Shown here: positions 19,601 through 30,055 of the stretch, piece after piece
How the letters are laid out: the number at the start of each line of letters is the position of its first letter
Numbering within the stretch: position 1 is the first letter of the stretch
NCBI GenBank assembly: GCA_019217005.1
Contig: JAHBNG010000014.1
Coordinates: 115,249 to 179,248, forward strand
DNA from: Chloroflexi bacterium TSY
GTDB taxonomy: Bacteria; Chloroflexota; Anaerolineae; Caldilineales; Caldilineaceae
DNA length: 64,000 nt
Reading direction: 5' to 3'
Notes under the pieces: generated by a model
Databases searched by the model: none
What the model saw: the letters and a program-made list of their open reading frames with translations, nothing else
What the model was told of the DNA's origin: nothing
Position numbers and translations under genes: made by a program

Positions 19601-20850
19601 CGCTCTCTGTCCAAGAGACATTCGAAGAGATGAGAAAGAGTCCACTGTACCCGCATCTGTATACGAAGGCCATGCGCACTCTCGCAGACGATTTTCGTAC
19701 GCATTGGGGGTGGGATGCGACTGATCTTTTGTGGGAGTTGAGTGTACCACCAATCAACGGAGCATCATATCAGGTCCTCAAATTTCACCCTAATACAGAT
19801 TGGACCGTCATGTTGACGCTTCTCGAACAGTATGACTTCGCAGTAGAAACAGTGGATGGCGCAATCAGTTATTCGACTGAGTTAGGCCAGTTGCCACGCA
19901 ATAGTGAGACATTAGAGATCGATGACGTGGTCTTTCAAGGCTATAGTCGCGAAATGCTCAATCTACTCTTATTGCCGGATGAGAAGATACTCTACGTTGG
20001 CGGCATTTTCCCTCGCTATGAAAGCATGGCGCACGATTACTTGACGCGCAATACGATTGGATATGTTACACCATTAGATGAGTTAGAGGTCGAAGAGCTG
20101 ATGGCAGAACTGGGGATTGATCGATCAAACGAATCGGAGGTCAATGGGGAAGCGAATGGCGAGCTCGATGTCGAGCAGGAAGAAGAATTGATGGAAGCAA
20201 TTCTAAACAGACTGTACGCCAGCGCTGCGATCAGTATGGCCGCAACTTTAGATGACTCCATTTCAACCGGCCTTTGGCTGGACTTCGGCATTTGTAACAC
20301 ACTTGCTTCAAGCCCCATCCATGATCTGATGCTCCGTGATGTTGGCAGTGGAACGGCATCCGATACTGAGAAACTAAAGGAAGAGCTCGAAACGTTGATG
20401 GCACAAATCAAAGAAACTGTGACGAGTAACATCTATATGGGGCTTGGCACTGGTGTAACTCTCCAAGATGGCGAGGCTATTTCCACACTCGTCATGCACT
20501 ATCCTGAAGCTACCCTTGCACAGGCTGACCTGGATGTCCGCCGACGTGTGGCCGAATCTGATTTTGTCATTGACGATGAAATGATGCCCTATTCTGAGCG
20601 TTTTCAGGTATTGGATGCTACTGTTGAGGGAGAGAATCTTCTCATGCAACTTGCATGGCTAGGAAGCGAGCATAGCGTGGCAGCAATGTTTTATGGGACT
20701 GACATGTTGTTTGCGGCGTGCCCTTAAATATTTTGGGTCCATAGGTGTTAACTTAGGCCATTCCAAAAAAATTAACTATTCGCGACGACTCGTCGTGCGT
20801 GGTGGGTATTGCGTGGACCAGTCGAGGAAGCGATTCTTCATATGTATATT

Positions 20851-20908
20851 CAGTAGACCGCAATCGTTAGATTCTTCGCTCCACTCGAGAATGAGACGAT
20901 TGCGGTCT
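20851..20908. repeat. Palindromic repeat M4, copy 1
   Basis: Arms AGACCGCAATCGT and ACGATTGCGGTCT around TTAGATTCTTCGCTCCACTC. It is the reverse complement of the copy at 35513-35574 with three changes. It lies in the 320-bp gap between the giant exported protein and the IS110 transposase, where nothing else is recognised. Confidence 0.8.
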
Positions 20909-21049
20909 GCCCTGAAAAAAAGGGCAGCAAGAGAAGAGAGAGAGGGGTTAAAGGCCGCGTTGAATAAGAAGCGGGTCCAAGTTGACCCGCCAGAGTGGGT
21001 GGCGTCGTTGCCTGTGCCCAACGCAAATCAGTTGTAGTGAGCACCGTAC

Positions 21050-22276
21050 TTAGGCGGTCGGTGCCAAGAAAACCTTGAAGCCGAGGGACTCGAGGGTTTT
21101 GAGTGCGCCGGCTTGTGCATGCTCCTTGCGTCGTTTGAGAAAGAAGTCGCCGCCGAGTTCTTCAAAGACGGCATCGGGCTTGTCGATGAGATGATAGACG
21201 ATGGTCAAGATGGAATGGGCCACGGCAATAGCTGCCCGCTTGGCTCCGCGTCGTGCCTTGAGACGGTGGAACTGTGCGGCGAGATAGGTGTCCTTGGTGC
21301 GAGAGGCGGCCCAAGCCGCTTCAACGAGGGCGGTGACTAACCATTTCTGGCCCTTTCGTCGGCGACCACTCTTGCGTTTGCCCGCCGATTCGTTGTTGCC
21401 AGGACAGACACAAGCCCAGGAGGCCAGTTTCTTAGCTGAGGGCCAGCTTTCGACCGAGGGACCGATCTCCGCCAGAATTATCTCGGCGACGACTCGCCCC
21501 ACACCGGGAATGGCATCTAGGCGTGCGATGAGGTCAGCATGCGGAGCCATGAGGACCCCAATCTGTTGATTGAGGGCATCAATGCGTACATTCAGGTGAT
21601 CGAGATGATGCAGAACTTCTTGCAGCATAAAACGATGATGAGGACGGACCAGTCCCGTCAACGCATCAACCAACTGGGGAATCTTGGCCCGCAGCCGCTT
21701 TTGTGCCAAGTCAGCCATGGCTTCTGGGTCCATCTCATCTGCAATCAGGGCCTCGATCATCTGGCGTGCCGATACACCTTGGATGCTCGTGACCACCGAT
21801 CCCAACTTGACGTTGGCATCTTCCAACACCTTATGCAGGCGATTGACTGCCGCACTCTTCTCTTGCAAGAGACGCGTCCGATAGCGCGTCAGGTCTCGCA
21901 AGTCCCTTTGCTCCACATCTGGAATGAAACTGCGCTCCAGCAGTCCATAACTCATCAGTTTCGTGATCCAGGCCGCATCGCTCTCATCCGTCTTGCGACC
22001 AGGCACCTGTGCCAGATGGCGGGCATTCACAATCCAGACCTCAAAATGCTCATGCAACACATTGTAGATCGGTTTCCAATACACTCCCGTACTCTCCATC
22101 GCCACATGCGTGATCCCATACGACGACAGCCACGACCTCAACCCCTCCAACTCGACCGTCGTTGTCCCAAATCGCTTGCGCACCTGCTCCATCCTCCCTG
22201 ATTCATCTACCACACACGCCACTACCATCCGCTTGTGAACATCCAGGCCGCTGCACTTCGGAAACATCACTTCCAT
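21050..22276 (-). CDS. IS110-family transposase (DEDD recombinase), intact
   Basis: 408 residues. The N-terminal RuvC-like domain shows GLDVHKR (first Asp), AMESTGVYW (Glu) and KTDESDAAW (Asp pair), the DEDD set of IS110 enzymes. The C-terminal Transposase_20 part has LDAIPGVGRVVAEIILAEIG and a serine-containing block near CPGNNESAGKRKSG, where the family's catalytic Ser resides. Unlike the other IS110-like genes here the frame is uninterrupted, so this copy could be active. IS110 enzymes recombine without ordinary terminal repeats, guided by a non-coding RNA from the same element, for which the flank at 22277-22520 is the candidate location. Confidence 0.92.
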   Translation of the reverse strand: MEVMFPKCSGLDVHKRMVVACVVDESGRMEQVRKRFGTTTVELEGLRSWLSSYGITHVAMESTGVYWKPIYNVLHEHFEVWIVNARHLAQVPGRKTDESDAAWITKLMSYGLLERSFIPDVEQRDLRDLTRYRTRLLQEKSAAVNRLHKVLEDANVKLGSVVTSIQGVSARQMIEALIADEMDPEAMADLAQKRLRAKIPQLVDALTGLVRPHHRFMLQEVLHHLDHLNVRIDALNQQIGVLMAPHADLIARLDAIPGVGRVVAEIILAEIGPSVESWPSAKKLASWACVCPGNNESAGKRKSGRRRKGQKWLVTALVEAAWAASRTKDTYLAAQFHRLKARRGAKRAAIAVAHSILTIVYHLIDKPDAVFEELGGDFFLKRRKEHAQAGALKTLESLGFKVFLAPTA

Positions 22277-22520
22277 CTTCCTTTCCTTTCACAGCCGCTT
22301 ATGTGTACCCGATTGTGAGCACAGTCTGCCCTGCGTGTTTCGTCCCGAGGAACGTCCACATCCCGTGGTGCGTCGGTGTACACCAATCTAGCTACTGAGC
22401 GTTCTTTACTTGACCACGGACCTTTCCCGATTTCTGTTCGGCGGCTGCCACCACACTTTAACACATTTTTCATCCCCTGTTGTGTTGGCTCACCGCATGT
22501 TTATCTACTGAGTTTTGTTT
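22277..22520 (-). ncRNA. Candidate location of the IS110 guide (bridge) RNA
   Basis: Non-coding sequence directly upstream of the intact IS110 gene, the position of bridge RNAs in the IS110 group. It contains short self-complementary runs (for example CCACATCCCGTGG). Without a second copy there is no covariation test, so this rests on position and family knowledge only. The element boundary is not defined. Confidence 0.3.
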
Positions 22521-22604
22521 TTCTGGATTAGCCTTAAGCGGTAACTGGTATAGCGTCATTTGACACGGATTAGCCTCTTTGAGTTTTAGAGAGCTGTTCA
22601 TATT

Positions 22605-22637
22605 TTGTTAAGATTTTCGTTACAATAATGTTATAAT
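22605..22637 (+). promoter_or_regulatory. Possible promoter of msrPQ
   Basis: A TATAAT box at 22632-22637 is preceded by TTAAGA (22608-22613, spacer 18) in a strongly AT-rich stretch about 185 bases before msrP. The -35 match is weak. Confidence 0.35.
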
Positions 22638-22691
22638 CGGACCATATAATAAACAGAGCAAACAAGAGCTCTTTCATCCTTTTAGTATTTG

Positions 22692-22771
22692 GGTGGTATA
22701 CAACAAATTGTGTAAAAACTATCTAGTCTTTCAGAGAGAAAGTGAACTTATACACAATTTGGGATACCACC
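22692..22771. repeat. Inverted repeat with 20-bp arms, MITE-like
   Basis: GGTGGTATACAACAAATTGTGTA and TACACAATTTGGGATACCACC (shown by their ends) face each other across about 36 bases. The outer GGTGG resembles M2 ends, but the interior is different and no clear duplication flanks it. It sits in the msrP leader. Confidence 0.6.
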
Positions 22772-22822
22772 AATTTGTTAATAACCAGGGTGTTTTCTTT
22801 ATAGTCATGGGGGTATTTCCAA

Positions 22823-23767
22823 ATGTTGATCAAACGACGCACGGGGATTGAGATCCCTTCATCTGAAATTACGAGTGAGCATCATTATCTGAATCGACGT
22901 AGCTTCATGGCGGGTGCGGCTGCGATTGCAGGTGCTGCATTGCTAAGTGGGTGTCGTCCTCCTCGCCCTGATCCGGCCCAGGTTGCAGCAGCCGGGCTCA
23001 CTGATGAGTTGGGCAACGGGGCCAATACATTTCAAGAGATCACGACCTATAATAATTTCTATGAGTTTTCGACCGATAAACGAGAAGTAGCAACCCTGGC
23101 TGCCGGTTGGGTGACTTCGCCTTGGGAAGTTGAAGTAGGTGGTCTCGTGCGCAACCCTGGTACCTTTGGCATGGAGGATCTATTGGCACGTTTCGATCAG
23201 GAAGAGCGAATTTATCGGATGCGCTGTGTAGAAGCCTGGTCCATGGTGATTCCGTGGCAGGGTTTCCCGCTACGGAAATTGCTCGAGGTGGTAGAGCCAA
23301 CTGCCGATGCCAAATATGTGCGCTTTGAAACCGTGATGGATACGGAGAATATGCCAGGTTTGAGCAGCCGCTGGTATGATTGGCCCTATGTGGAAGGATT
23401 GCGCTTGGATGAGGCAATGAATGATCTGACTTTGTTGGCGACCGGGATCTATGGCAAAGAGCTTTTACCCCAGAATGGCGCGCCGATTCGGCTTGTCATC
23501 CCGTGGAAATATGGACTCAAAGGCATCAAATCGATTGTCAAGATCGATTTGGTCGAAGAGCAACCAACTTCGCTTTGGATGGCCGCCGCACCCAAAGAGT
23601 ATGGCTTTTATGCAAACGTCAACCCAGAAGTGTCACATCCACGTTGGTCACAGGCGACCGAGCGTCGCATTGGTCAGTCTGGTCGTATACCAACGCTGAA
23701 ATTTAATGGATATGAAGAGCAAGTCGCTTATTTGTATGAAGGCATGGATCTAAGCGTCAATTTTTAA
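22823..23767 (+). CDS. msrP: Protein-methionine-sulfoxide reductase, catalytic subunit
   Basis: 314 residues. NRRSFMAG near residue 25 is a Tat motif, followed by a hydrophobic core and SGC. The sulfite-oxidase-fold core has [14 protein letters not shown], whose Cys ligates molybdenum in the MsrP/YedY family, and [20 protein letters not shown], a highly conserved cofactor-binding block. It repairs oxidised methionines on envelope proteins using electrons from the quinone pool through MsrQ, which lies 12 bases downstream. The pair forms an operon. Start ATG 22823 is favoured because the Tat signal would otherwise be shortened. Confidence 0.93.
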   Translation: MLIKRRTGIEIPSSEITSEHHYLNRRSFMAGAAAIAGAALLSGCRPPRPDPAQVAAAGLTDELGNGANTFQEITTYNNFYEFSTDKREVATLAAGWVTSPWEVEVGGLVRNPGTFGMEDLLARFDQEERIYRMRCVEAWSMVIPWQGFPLRKLLEVVEPTADAKYVRFETVMDTENMPGLSSRWYDWPYVEGLRLDEAMNDLTLLATGIYGKELLPQNGAPIRLVIPWKYGLKGIKSIVKIDLVEEQPTSLWMAAAPKEYGFYANVNPEVSHPRWSQATERRIGQSGRIPTLKFNGYEEQVAYLYEGMDLSVNF

Positions 23768-23779
23768 GGGGTATAGATT

Positions 23780-24712
23780 ATGATTGCACAACAAAGGAAA
23801 CGGAATCAATCATTTATTCAAGAATGGGAAGTAATCCCAATTGCGCTCATTAGCATCGCAACCTGGGCTCTTTCCTGGCTTTTGTGGAATTGGCGCGAGA
23901 CGGTTATGGATCTCACAAGGTTTATCACGCCGCCGCAACCGTTTGCATGGCTGGGACAAGTAATCCCATTTATCGGCACCGCCCGATTTACAGATGCTGT
24001 TCTGATTATTCTTGCCATTTTCTCGCTCTACGTACTCATGAGCAACCGCTGGAAAAGTAAGCAGCAAGGACAAATTTTACGCGTGATTGTTCATGGTGTT
24101 GCCGCCATGATTACCTACCGTGTTTTTTGGGATATCTGGCACTGGCTCCACTTGAACAGTCAGTGGTATCAAGAAACCATCTTTTTTACGGGGAAAGTGG
24201 CGATTACCTTTCTCTTCTTATCACTGGCCTGCACCCCCTTGATCACGCTCTTTGGCTGGAGTGCGTTGACTCAGCTGAAGAAGCCGTTGGGCAACTGGGG
24301 CTTTGGCTACGTGTTACTTCATTTTTTGCTCTTTACAGTTGACAATGGATTTGTCTCGGATCAATTTGAGGTGGGGTTGGTCATAGATGAGACGATTCAG
24401 AAGCAATATGCGTTAATCGGTTTTGCCGCATTTGTTCTGCTGATTCCACTCTTTGTTACCTCGAACAAGTGGTCTCAAAAGGTGCTAAAGAAGAATTGGA
24501 AGAAGCTGCATCAACTTGTCTACATCATCGGCATCTTGTCTGCAACCCATTATATCTGGGTATGGCTCTCCAAACGTGCCTTGACAGAGCCGATCATTTA
24601 TGCTGTCGTGCTGGTTTTGCTGCTCGTTTTGCGGATCAAGCCAGTGAAGGATTGGATCCGTGATTTCAAGAAAGGGCGCCAGCAGGTACGTAAGGTTCGA
24701 GCAACGGCTTAG
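23780..24712 (+). CDS. msrQ: Heme-binding membrane subunit of MsrPQ
   Basis: 310 residues, with about eight hydrophobic segments. The C-terminal two thirds match the ferric-reductase-like MsrQ family: SLACTPL, then FGYVLLHFLLF with a heme-ligand His, and KLHQLVYIIGILSATHY with further His ligands. Usual MsrQ is about 200 residues. This one has an extra 100-residue N-terminal region with two or three membrane helices, as seen in some Gram-positive-type relatives. It passes electrons from quinols to MsrP. The gene ends just before a half copy of repeat M7 (24713). Confidence 0.88.
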   Translation: MIAQQRKRNQSFIQEWEVIPIALISIATWALSWLLWNWRETVMDLTRFITPPQPFAWLGQVIPFIGTARFTDAVLIILAIFSLYVLMSNRWKSKQQGQILRVIVHGVAAMITYRVFWDIWHWLHLNSQWYQETIFFTGKVAITFLFLSLACTPLITLFGWSALTQLKKPLGNWGFGYVLLHFLLFTVDNGFVSDQFEVGLVIDETIQKQYALIGFAAFVLLIPLFVTSNKWSQKVLKKNWKKLHQLVYIIGILSATHYIWVWLSKRALTEPIIYAVVLVLLLVLRIKPVKDWIRDFKKGRQQVRKVRATA

Positions 24713-24731
24713 AGCGTGTTTTAAAAGTCAT
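24713..24731. repeat. Half copy of repeat M7 end
   Basis: AGAGCGTGTTTTAAAAGT here is identical to the left end of M7 at 13435. The matching right end is not found within 400 bases. It begins at the msrQ stop. Confidence 0.5.
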
Positions 24732-24810
24732 TCTGAAGAGGCTTTGGGACGAAGAATCCCACGTTCCAAGCCCAAAAAGAAGATTCTTCGCTCCGTTTTC
24801 TTAGAATCTC

Positions 24811-26946
24811 TCAAGGTCCACCAACAAGAAACCAAATCAACAAAAATAGCCCAAGTGGATCTTGCCTGTCAATCCACTCGCCAATAAGCGTTTGAAGGGG
24901 TTGCAGGCGTTGGCTGGGCTTTTGGAGGCTTGGTTCAGAGGCATTTTGATTCTCAACAATCTCTGACTCGCTTTGTGGTTGCGGGATTGCTTCCCGATCC
25001 GCCATTGCCTCTTCCGCTTGCTGTAGCTCGACTTCGTTGACGAATGCTTCTAGCTGCTCGATTATCGTTATGTCTTGAGTATCTGTATTTGCGAGAGCTT
25101 CTTCCGCCCACAATAGTGCAGCATCTAAATCACCAAAATCTCTATATAAAATAGCCAAATTGCGCGTTGCACCGCTGTTTCTTGGTTGCAGATCCAAAAC
25201 CTTCAAATTGGCCTTGATTGCCGTTTGCAAGTCATTATTCTTGGCAGCTACGAATCCGAGATGCAAGTACAACTCATAGGGGACAAGATGGTCTGGGCTG
25301 TTATCGAGGAGCAGAATCCCTTCTTCCAAAATTTCCAATGCTTGTGCATATTTCTCGCGATTGGCATAAAAATCACCCAGGAGCAGGTAGGTTTGGCTGT
25401 TCAAGGGATCGACCGTTAGGCTCTCTTGATAACTTTCTTGTGCCTGTTGACTTTCACCTCGATGAAGATAGAGATTGCCGATTTCGTTCCAAATAGGCCC
25501 ACGATTTGGTGTAACCGACAGGGCTTCTTTATACGCTTCTAAGCTGTTGTCCAGCATCACTTGATAATCATCTGCGCCATCCCCGACAAATGTCGCCCAA
25601 TGGCGATAGTGTCGAGCTAGATTCAAGGGGTGATCAAAGTAAGTGGGATTGGCTTGTTTCGCCTCGGTCAGGATCGTTTCAATGGCCCGCAGGTAATCAG
25701 AACGGTTCATACGCTGCAAATCAAATGTAGAAACATTGAGCAGAGCCCCCCTCGACAACATCTCCTGCGGAAAGGTTGGTCTGCCATCTTCAGCCAAGCT
25801 TGCCAATTCAAACAAACTCTTCACCCAGAAGGTCGTGATGATGTCAGAGTCTGGGGGAGCTCCCGTCCGCAATAGGTTACGATAGTATCCAAAAAGCGTT
25901 TGTAAATCTCGAATACCAATGGTCTCATCAGCACTTTGATCAGTAATTTTGTCTGGCAAAGATGGACGCCATGCGGGTTGGAAAGCGTTTTGTAATATCT
26001 GCCAGAGTATCTGTGTTTTTATATCGTAAAGCGCCAAACCCCATACGGTGATTCCGCCATCTCCTAGATCATGATACGTCACGACCATCAAGTAGCGCCC
26101 GTCAGGCGACCAAGCAGGATAGCGTGAACCAGTATGTACCCGCGAACCATTCTCATCGATGATATGGATTCCTTGTTGGAAGGTAAGTGAGTTGCGGCAC
26201 CCGTTGCCCCGAAACTCAAAAATGATTGAAGAGATGCCCAGGGCATTTGTACGCGCATCAGGATATGCACTGGAACAATCTTCGGGCCATCCATGCCAAT
26301 TATGTTTCAAGGATTCGATCCGATGCGTAACCAGATCAATCACATAGATGTCAGTTTTCACATCTTCAATAGGAAGTTCTCTCACGCGCTCATTTGCCAA
26401 CGTAAGTAATAGTCGACTCGGATCTTCTTGCGTCCAACGTAATGGCCCGACTGGTATATTGTATTCGCCATGCTGAAGACTTGAAAGAAGAATCTCTTTC
26501 TCTGAACCGCTTGGTGTCACACTATGAATTGATGTTTTCGGCTCCGAAACTATCGAATCAAATGCAATATAATAAATGGATTGATTGCTCGGATTCCATG
26601 TACCGCAACAGGCATCAGTCGCAAGTCGTTTTGGTGGATCTTCATCTATCTCCAAAATATACAACTCATAGCCACCTTCGATGTGGCAATTACCACTTGG
26701 GCAATTGGTGTAAAGGAGCGAACGACCATCCGGAGACCAAGTTGGCCAAAAGCTATTGCCGGTCTCTGTCAATTGCTGCCTGTGGGCAGTCTGTAAATTG
26801 AGTAGCCAGATATTTCCATCCTCCACATAAGCAACTTCGGCCATATTTTGTAATGGTTGCTGCATCAAATCTGCTGCCTTCACATGCATGGAAGTAATGT
26901 ACAAAAGAAAAATCATGATAGGAACGCAGGAAATTTTGATATTCAT
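24811..26946 (-). CDS. Exported TolB-like propeller/TPR protein
   Basis: I place the start at ATG 26946, which gives a proper signal peptide (CVPIMIFLLYITSMHVKAAD); an earlier ATG adds 38 uncharacteristic residues. Residues about 40-330 contain propeller blades of the TolB/WD40-like type (FWPTWSPDGRSLLYTN, YPAWSPDGRYLMVVTY, FQPAWRPS). Residues about 480-640 carry TPR units (GPIWNEIGNLYLHRGESQQA, TYLLLGDFYANREKYAQA, LYLHLGFVAAKNNDLQTA). The extreme C-terminus is hydrophobic (LGLFLLIWFLVG) and may anchor it. It starts 88 bases after the giant signalling gene on the same strand and is probably its operon partner, so I infer a sensing or reporter role outside the membrane. Confidence 0.75.
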   Translation of the reverse strand: MNIKISCVPIMIFLLYITSMHVKAADLMQQPLQNMAEVAYVEDGNIWLLNLQTAHRQQLTETGNSFWPTWSPDGRSLLYTNCPSGNCHIEGGYELYILEIDEDPPKRLATDACCGTWNPSNQSIYYIAFDSIVSEPKTSIHSVTPSGSEKEILLSSLQHGEYNIPVGPLRWTQEDPSRLLLTLANERVRELPIEDVKTDIYVIDLVTHRIESLKHNWHGWPEDCSSAYPDARTNALGISSIIFEFRGNGCRNSLTFQQGIHIIDENGSRVHTGSRYPAWSPDGRYLMVVTYHDLGDGGITVWGLALYDIKTQILWQILQNAFQPAWRPSLPDKITDQSADETIGIRDLQTLFGYYRNLLRTGAPPDSDIITTFWVKSLFELASLAEDGRPTFPQEMLSRGALLNVSTFDLQRMNRSDYLRAIETILTEAKQANPTYFDHPLNLARHYRHWATFVGDGADDYQVMLDNSLEAYKEALSVTPNRGPIWNEIGNLYLHRGESQQAQESYQESLTVDPLNSQTYLLLGDFYANREKYAQALEILEEGILLLDNSPDHLVPYELYLHLGFVAAKNNDLQTAIKANLKVLDLQPRNSGATRNLAILYRDFGDLDAALLWAEEALANTDTQDITIIEQLEAFVNEVELQQAEEAMADREAIPQPQSESEIVENQNASEPSLQKPSQRLQPLQTLIGEWIDRQDPLGLFLLIWFLVGGP

Positions 26947-29900
26947 TTTTTCGGTCTCTCTACAAACAATGAACCCAATCCCAGAATCATTGCACGACAA
27001 TAACCATCGGGCGTGTGCCATAACGGTCGACGACTTATCCGTCTTGTAAGGCATACTCAATAGCTTCTTCTAGAGTCATTGCCCTATCTTCCGCTATGGC
27101 CGAGGGCACTGTTTCTTCACTCGCATGTTGCCGAGCTAAAGTCAGCAATCGATCCAACTCGTCTTGCGCGTCAGGTGCTCGGGCGACACCAATGGATTCA
27201 CGTAAAGTCTGGGCAGCATTGATCAAAAGATATGCCCGCTCTGGTTGTTCTTGCAAAGCAGCCAGCCTACCCATACCCTCCAAAACTTCGGCCAGGTTTT
27301 GCTGATCACCTAGATCTTGGTAGATTCTTAGACTTTCACGATAGAGTCGCCTAGCTGTAAGATAATCCCCTTGCGATCGAACAATATCACTCAGTGTATG
27401 CAGGTAAACGGCCAGATCGTGTATAGCACCAACCTCCCTGACTAAACTTACAGCCTCCTCTGAGTAGGTTCGAGCCGAGGTGTATTCTCCTTGATTGAGT
27501 GCTAAATTACTCAGATTGTTGAGAAGGACTGCGATCATTAAGGGATTGTCTAATTGACGTTCAATCGCCAATCCTTTCTCGTAGAATGCGCGTGCGGTTG
27601 CAAAATCACCTTCTTGTCGAGCCACAATCCCTAAATTACTAAACAGTTTGACCATGCCAGCTTGATCGCCCAGCGTCTGTCGGATCTGTAAGCTGGCCTC
27701 GTATGCAGAGCGAGCGGCTTCAAAATCACTCTGCATTGCTGCCACCGTGCCCCGATAGTGATCTACCTGAGCCAAGCCGGCTTGGTCATCTATCGCTCGA
27801 AAAGTACGTTCAGTATCGAGCAGGGTTTCCAATGCCTCCGAAAAACGACCCTGTTTAATCAAGAGATTACAGAGATCGGTTTGGCACCAGGCACGACTGG
27901 ATCGATCATCAACGGCGTCAGCCAAATCCGCCGCCTGTTGGTAACATTCATGAGCTTGATTCCATCGGCCTATCAATTGCAAAACCTCTCCCATGGATCG
28001 GTAGACCGACAACCGTAACGAATGAAATACATCTGTATCGTCCGTGTCCAGTTGATCGAGCATGTCAAGCGTTCGCCCATACCATTGTAAAGCTGTCTCA
28101 TTGGCATAAGCCGCTTGCGCCTGTCGAGCCGCGGGAATGCTGTAAACAAGCGCTCGCTCCAATTCACCAGCTTCGCTAAAGTGGAAGGCCAGTTCATCAG
28201 CTAAACGTTTAGGGTCTGGTTGGGCTCCCTGTTCGATGGCTTCGCCCGCTCGCCAATGAAGTCTGCGACGACGAATCCCTCCTAAGTCGTTATAAATGAC
28301 GTGGTGGATCTCAGCGTGCCTGAAGCGAATCGTCTGCTCACTGACCTCCTGCGCCAATTGACGTTCTAGGGCCAAATCCAAATGATCCAGAACCGCCCGC
28401 TCAGACAAGCCGCTCATCGCCACCACATCGTCAAATCTAAAGGTTTGACCCAATACGGCTGCTTGCGACAACAGATCTCGTGTCTCTGCGTTCAGATAGT
28501 GAATACGACGCTCGACCGAATCATATATACTTTGCGGCAGGTGAATGCTCTTCATCTCTGGAAAGTGCCACTGTTCGACCTGTATCGTCACCAAACCATC
28601 GTCCATCAGCCCTTTGGCCACCTCTTCCACATAGAGAGGGTTGCCTTCGGTATGGCGATAAATGGTTTCACATAAGGGTTGAGGTACGGTGGGGTCCCAC
28701 AGATAAACCAACAATTGGGTGACATCGGCCTGGCTCAGTCGATCCAGGGGCAGGTGACGATAAGCAGGCGTTTGGTCTAAGTCACGCAGAGCCATGCGGA
28801 GAGGATGTTCGCTCTCTACCTCCATATCACGGTAAGTCCCCACAATCATCAGAGACATCTCTCGCAAGTGGCGGCTTAGATAGCGCAGCAACTCAAGGCT
28901 CCCCTCATCGACCCACTGTAAATCCTCCAAGATGAGCAACCAGGGGCGGTTCTGCGTCGCCTGTTTGATAAATTGGGTCAGACTGCTAATTAGACGCAAT
29001 TGGGCTTGCTGAGGTTCTAATGGAGCTGGCTCCGGCAAACCGCGGATGATCTGGTCAAGTTCCGGCACCAGTTGACTGAAATGACTCAGGAGGCGATGCA
29101 TCGCCGGATCTGAAATCTCTGGCGGTACTGTGGTAATGTATGCCTGTAACGCTTCGCTAAAGGGTTGGTAGGGGAGGCCATGTTCTTGCTCCTGACAGCG
29201 CCCAATCAGCACGACCGGAGCCCCGCTCTGAAGCGCCATCTGTTGAACGAGGCTGGTTTTGCCAATGCCCGGCTCACCTGTAATGAAGACTAGTTGACCT
29301 TGACCTACTTTTGTCTTTAGCCAACAGTCGGACAATGTTTTTAGCTGTATGGTCCGGCCCACTAAATGTTGTTTGGCCGACTGACCGAATTCTCCCGTGC
29401 TAAAAATCAAACCGCTGAAAATTTGACGGACTTGCTGTGCGCTGGCGTAGCGCTCGTTGGGATTTTTGGTCAGGAGCTTTAAAATAAGGTGCTCCACCGA
29501 ACGAGACAGAGCAGGGTTGAGTTCACGTGGTGATGTCGGAGTTTGTTTCAGATGAGATTGCATCAGCTCTTGGTCGGCACCCTCAAATGGCAACCGGCCC
29601 GTGAGCAACTGATACAGGATCACGCCCAGAGCATATAAATCCGATCGAGCATCCAGAGGTTGACCTAGGATCTGCTCTGGTGCCAGATAGGAAGTATTCA
29701 TATAAAGCGCAGGCGTGTCCAGGAGATTTCGCCCCTCTTCGAGACGACCCAGATTAAACCCGCTCACTTTGATTCCTGTCTCAGTTAAGAAAATGTCCTG
29801 CGCTTTCAAATTGCTATGGATGATACCGCGTCTGTGGGCATACTCCAGAGCCGCGGTTAACTCCAAAGCCAGATCTAGCGCCTCGTCTGTAGCCAATGGC

Positions 29901-30055
29901 TCGCTGTTATCGGTCAGTCGCTCAAAGAGGGTTGGCCCGACTAGTAATTCTTCGACAATAAAGGTGTGGTTGCCGTCTTGACTTCGGCCACAATCGTATA
30001 GCTGAGCAATGTGGCGATGGTCAAGTGTAAGTAGGTTTTGCACTTGATCGACAAA

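Larger units (their letters stand above)
15548..20727 (+). pseudogene. Giant exported beta-propeller protein broken by two MITEs
   Basis: ATG 15548 opens a signal-peptide or anchor sequence (ILTLILVLIVLLVYSSSAWA). The frame is interrupted by M1 copy B (16132-16346) and M2 copy 2 (16483-16637). Removing each with one duplication (220 and 163 bases) leaves 4797 nt, a continuous frame of 1599 codons. The middle holds WD40/TolB-like blades (AMSPDGYWIAIATDIGQVVF, ILTASQDGSVRTWW, EYSPDGRFLLVLADDGHLHLW). The C-terminal third is unfamiliar (HLYTKAMRTLADDF, VSVPPINGA-like). In the present state only a 268-residue N-terminal piece and possibly an internal ORF from 16690 could be made. No function is assigned. 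Confidence 0.83.

Noticed and set aside
15548..20727. M1 and M2 acting as introns removed from RNA
   Set aside because: Exact target duplications and inverted ends identify DNA transposons. No intron core structure was seen. RNA-level removal would need transcript evidence.
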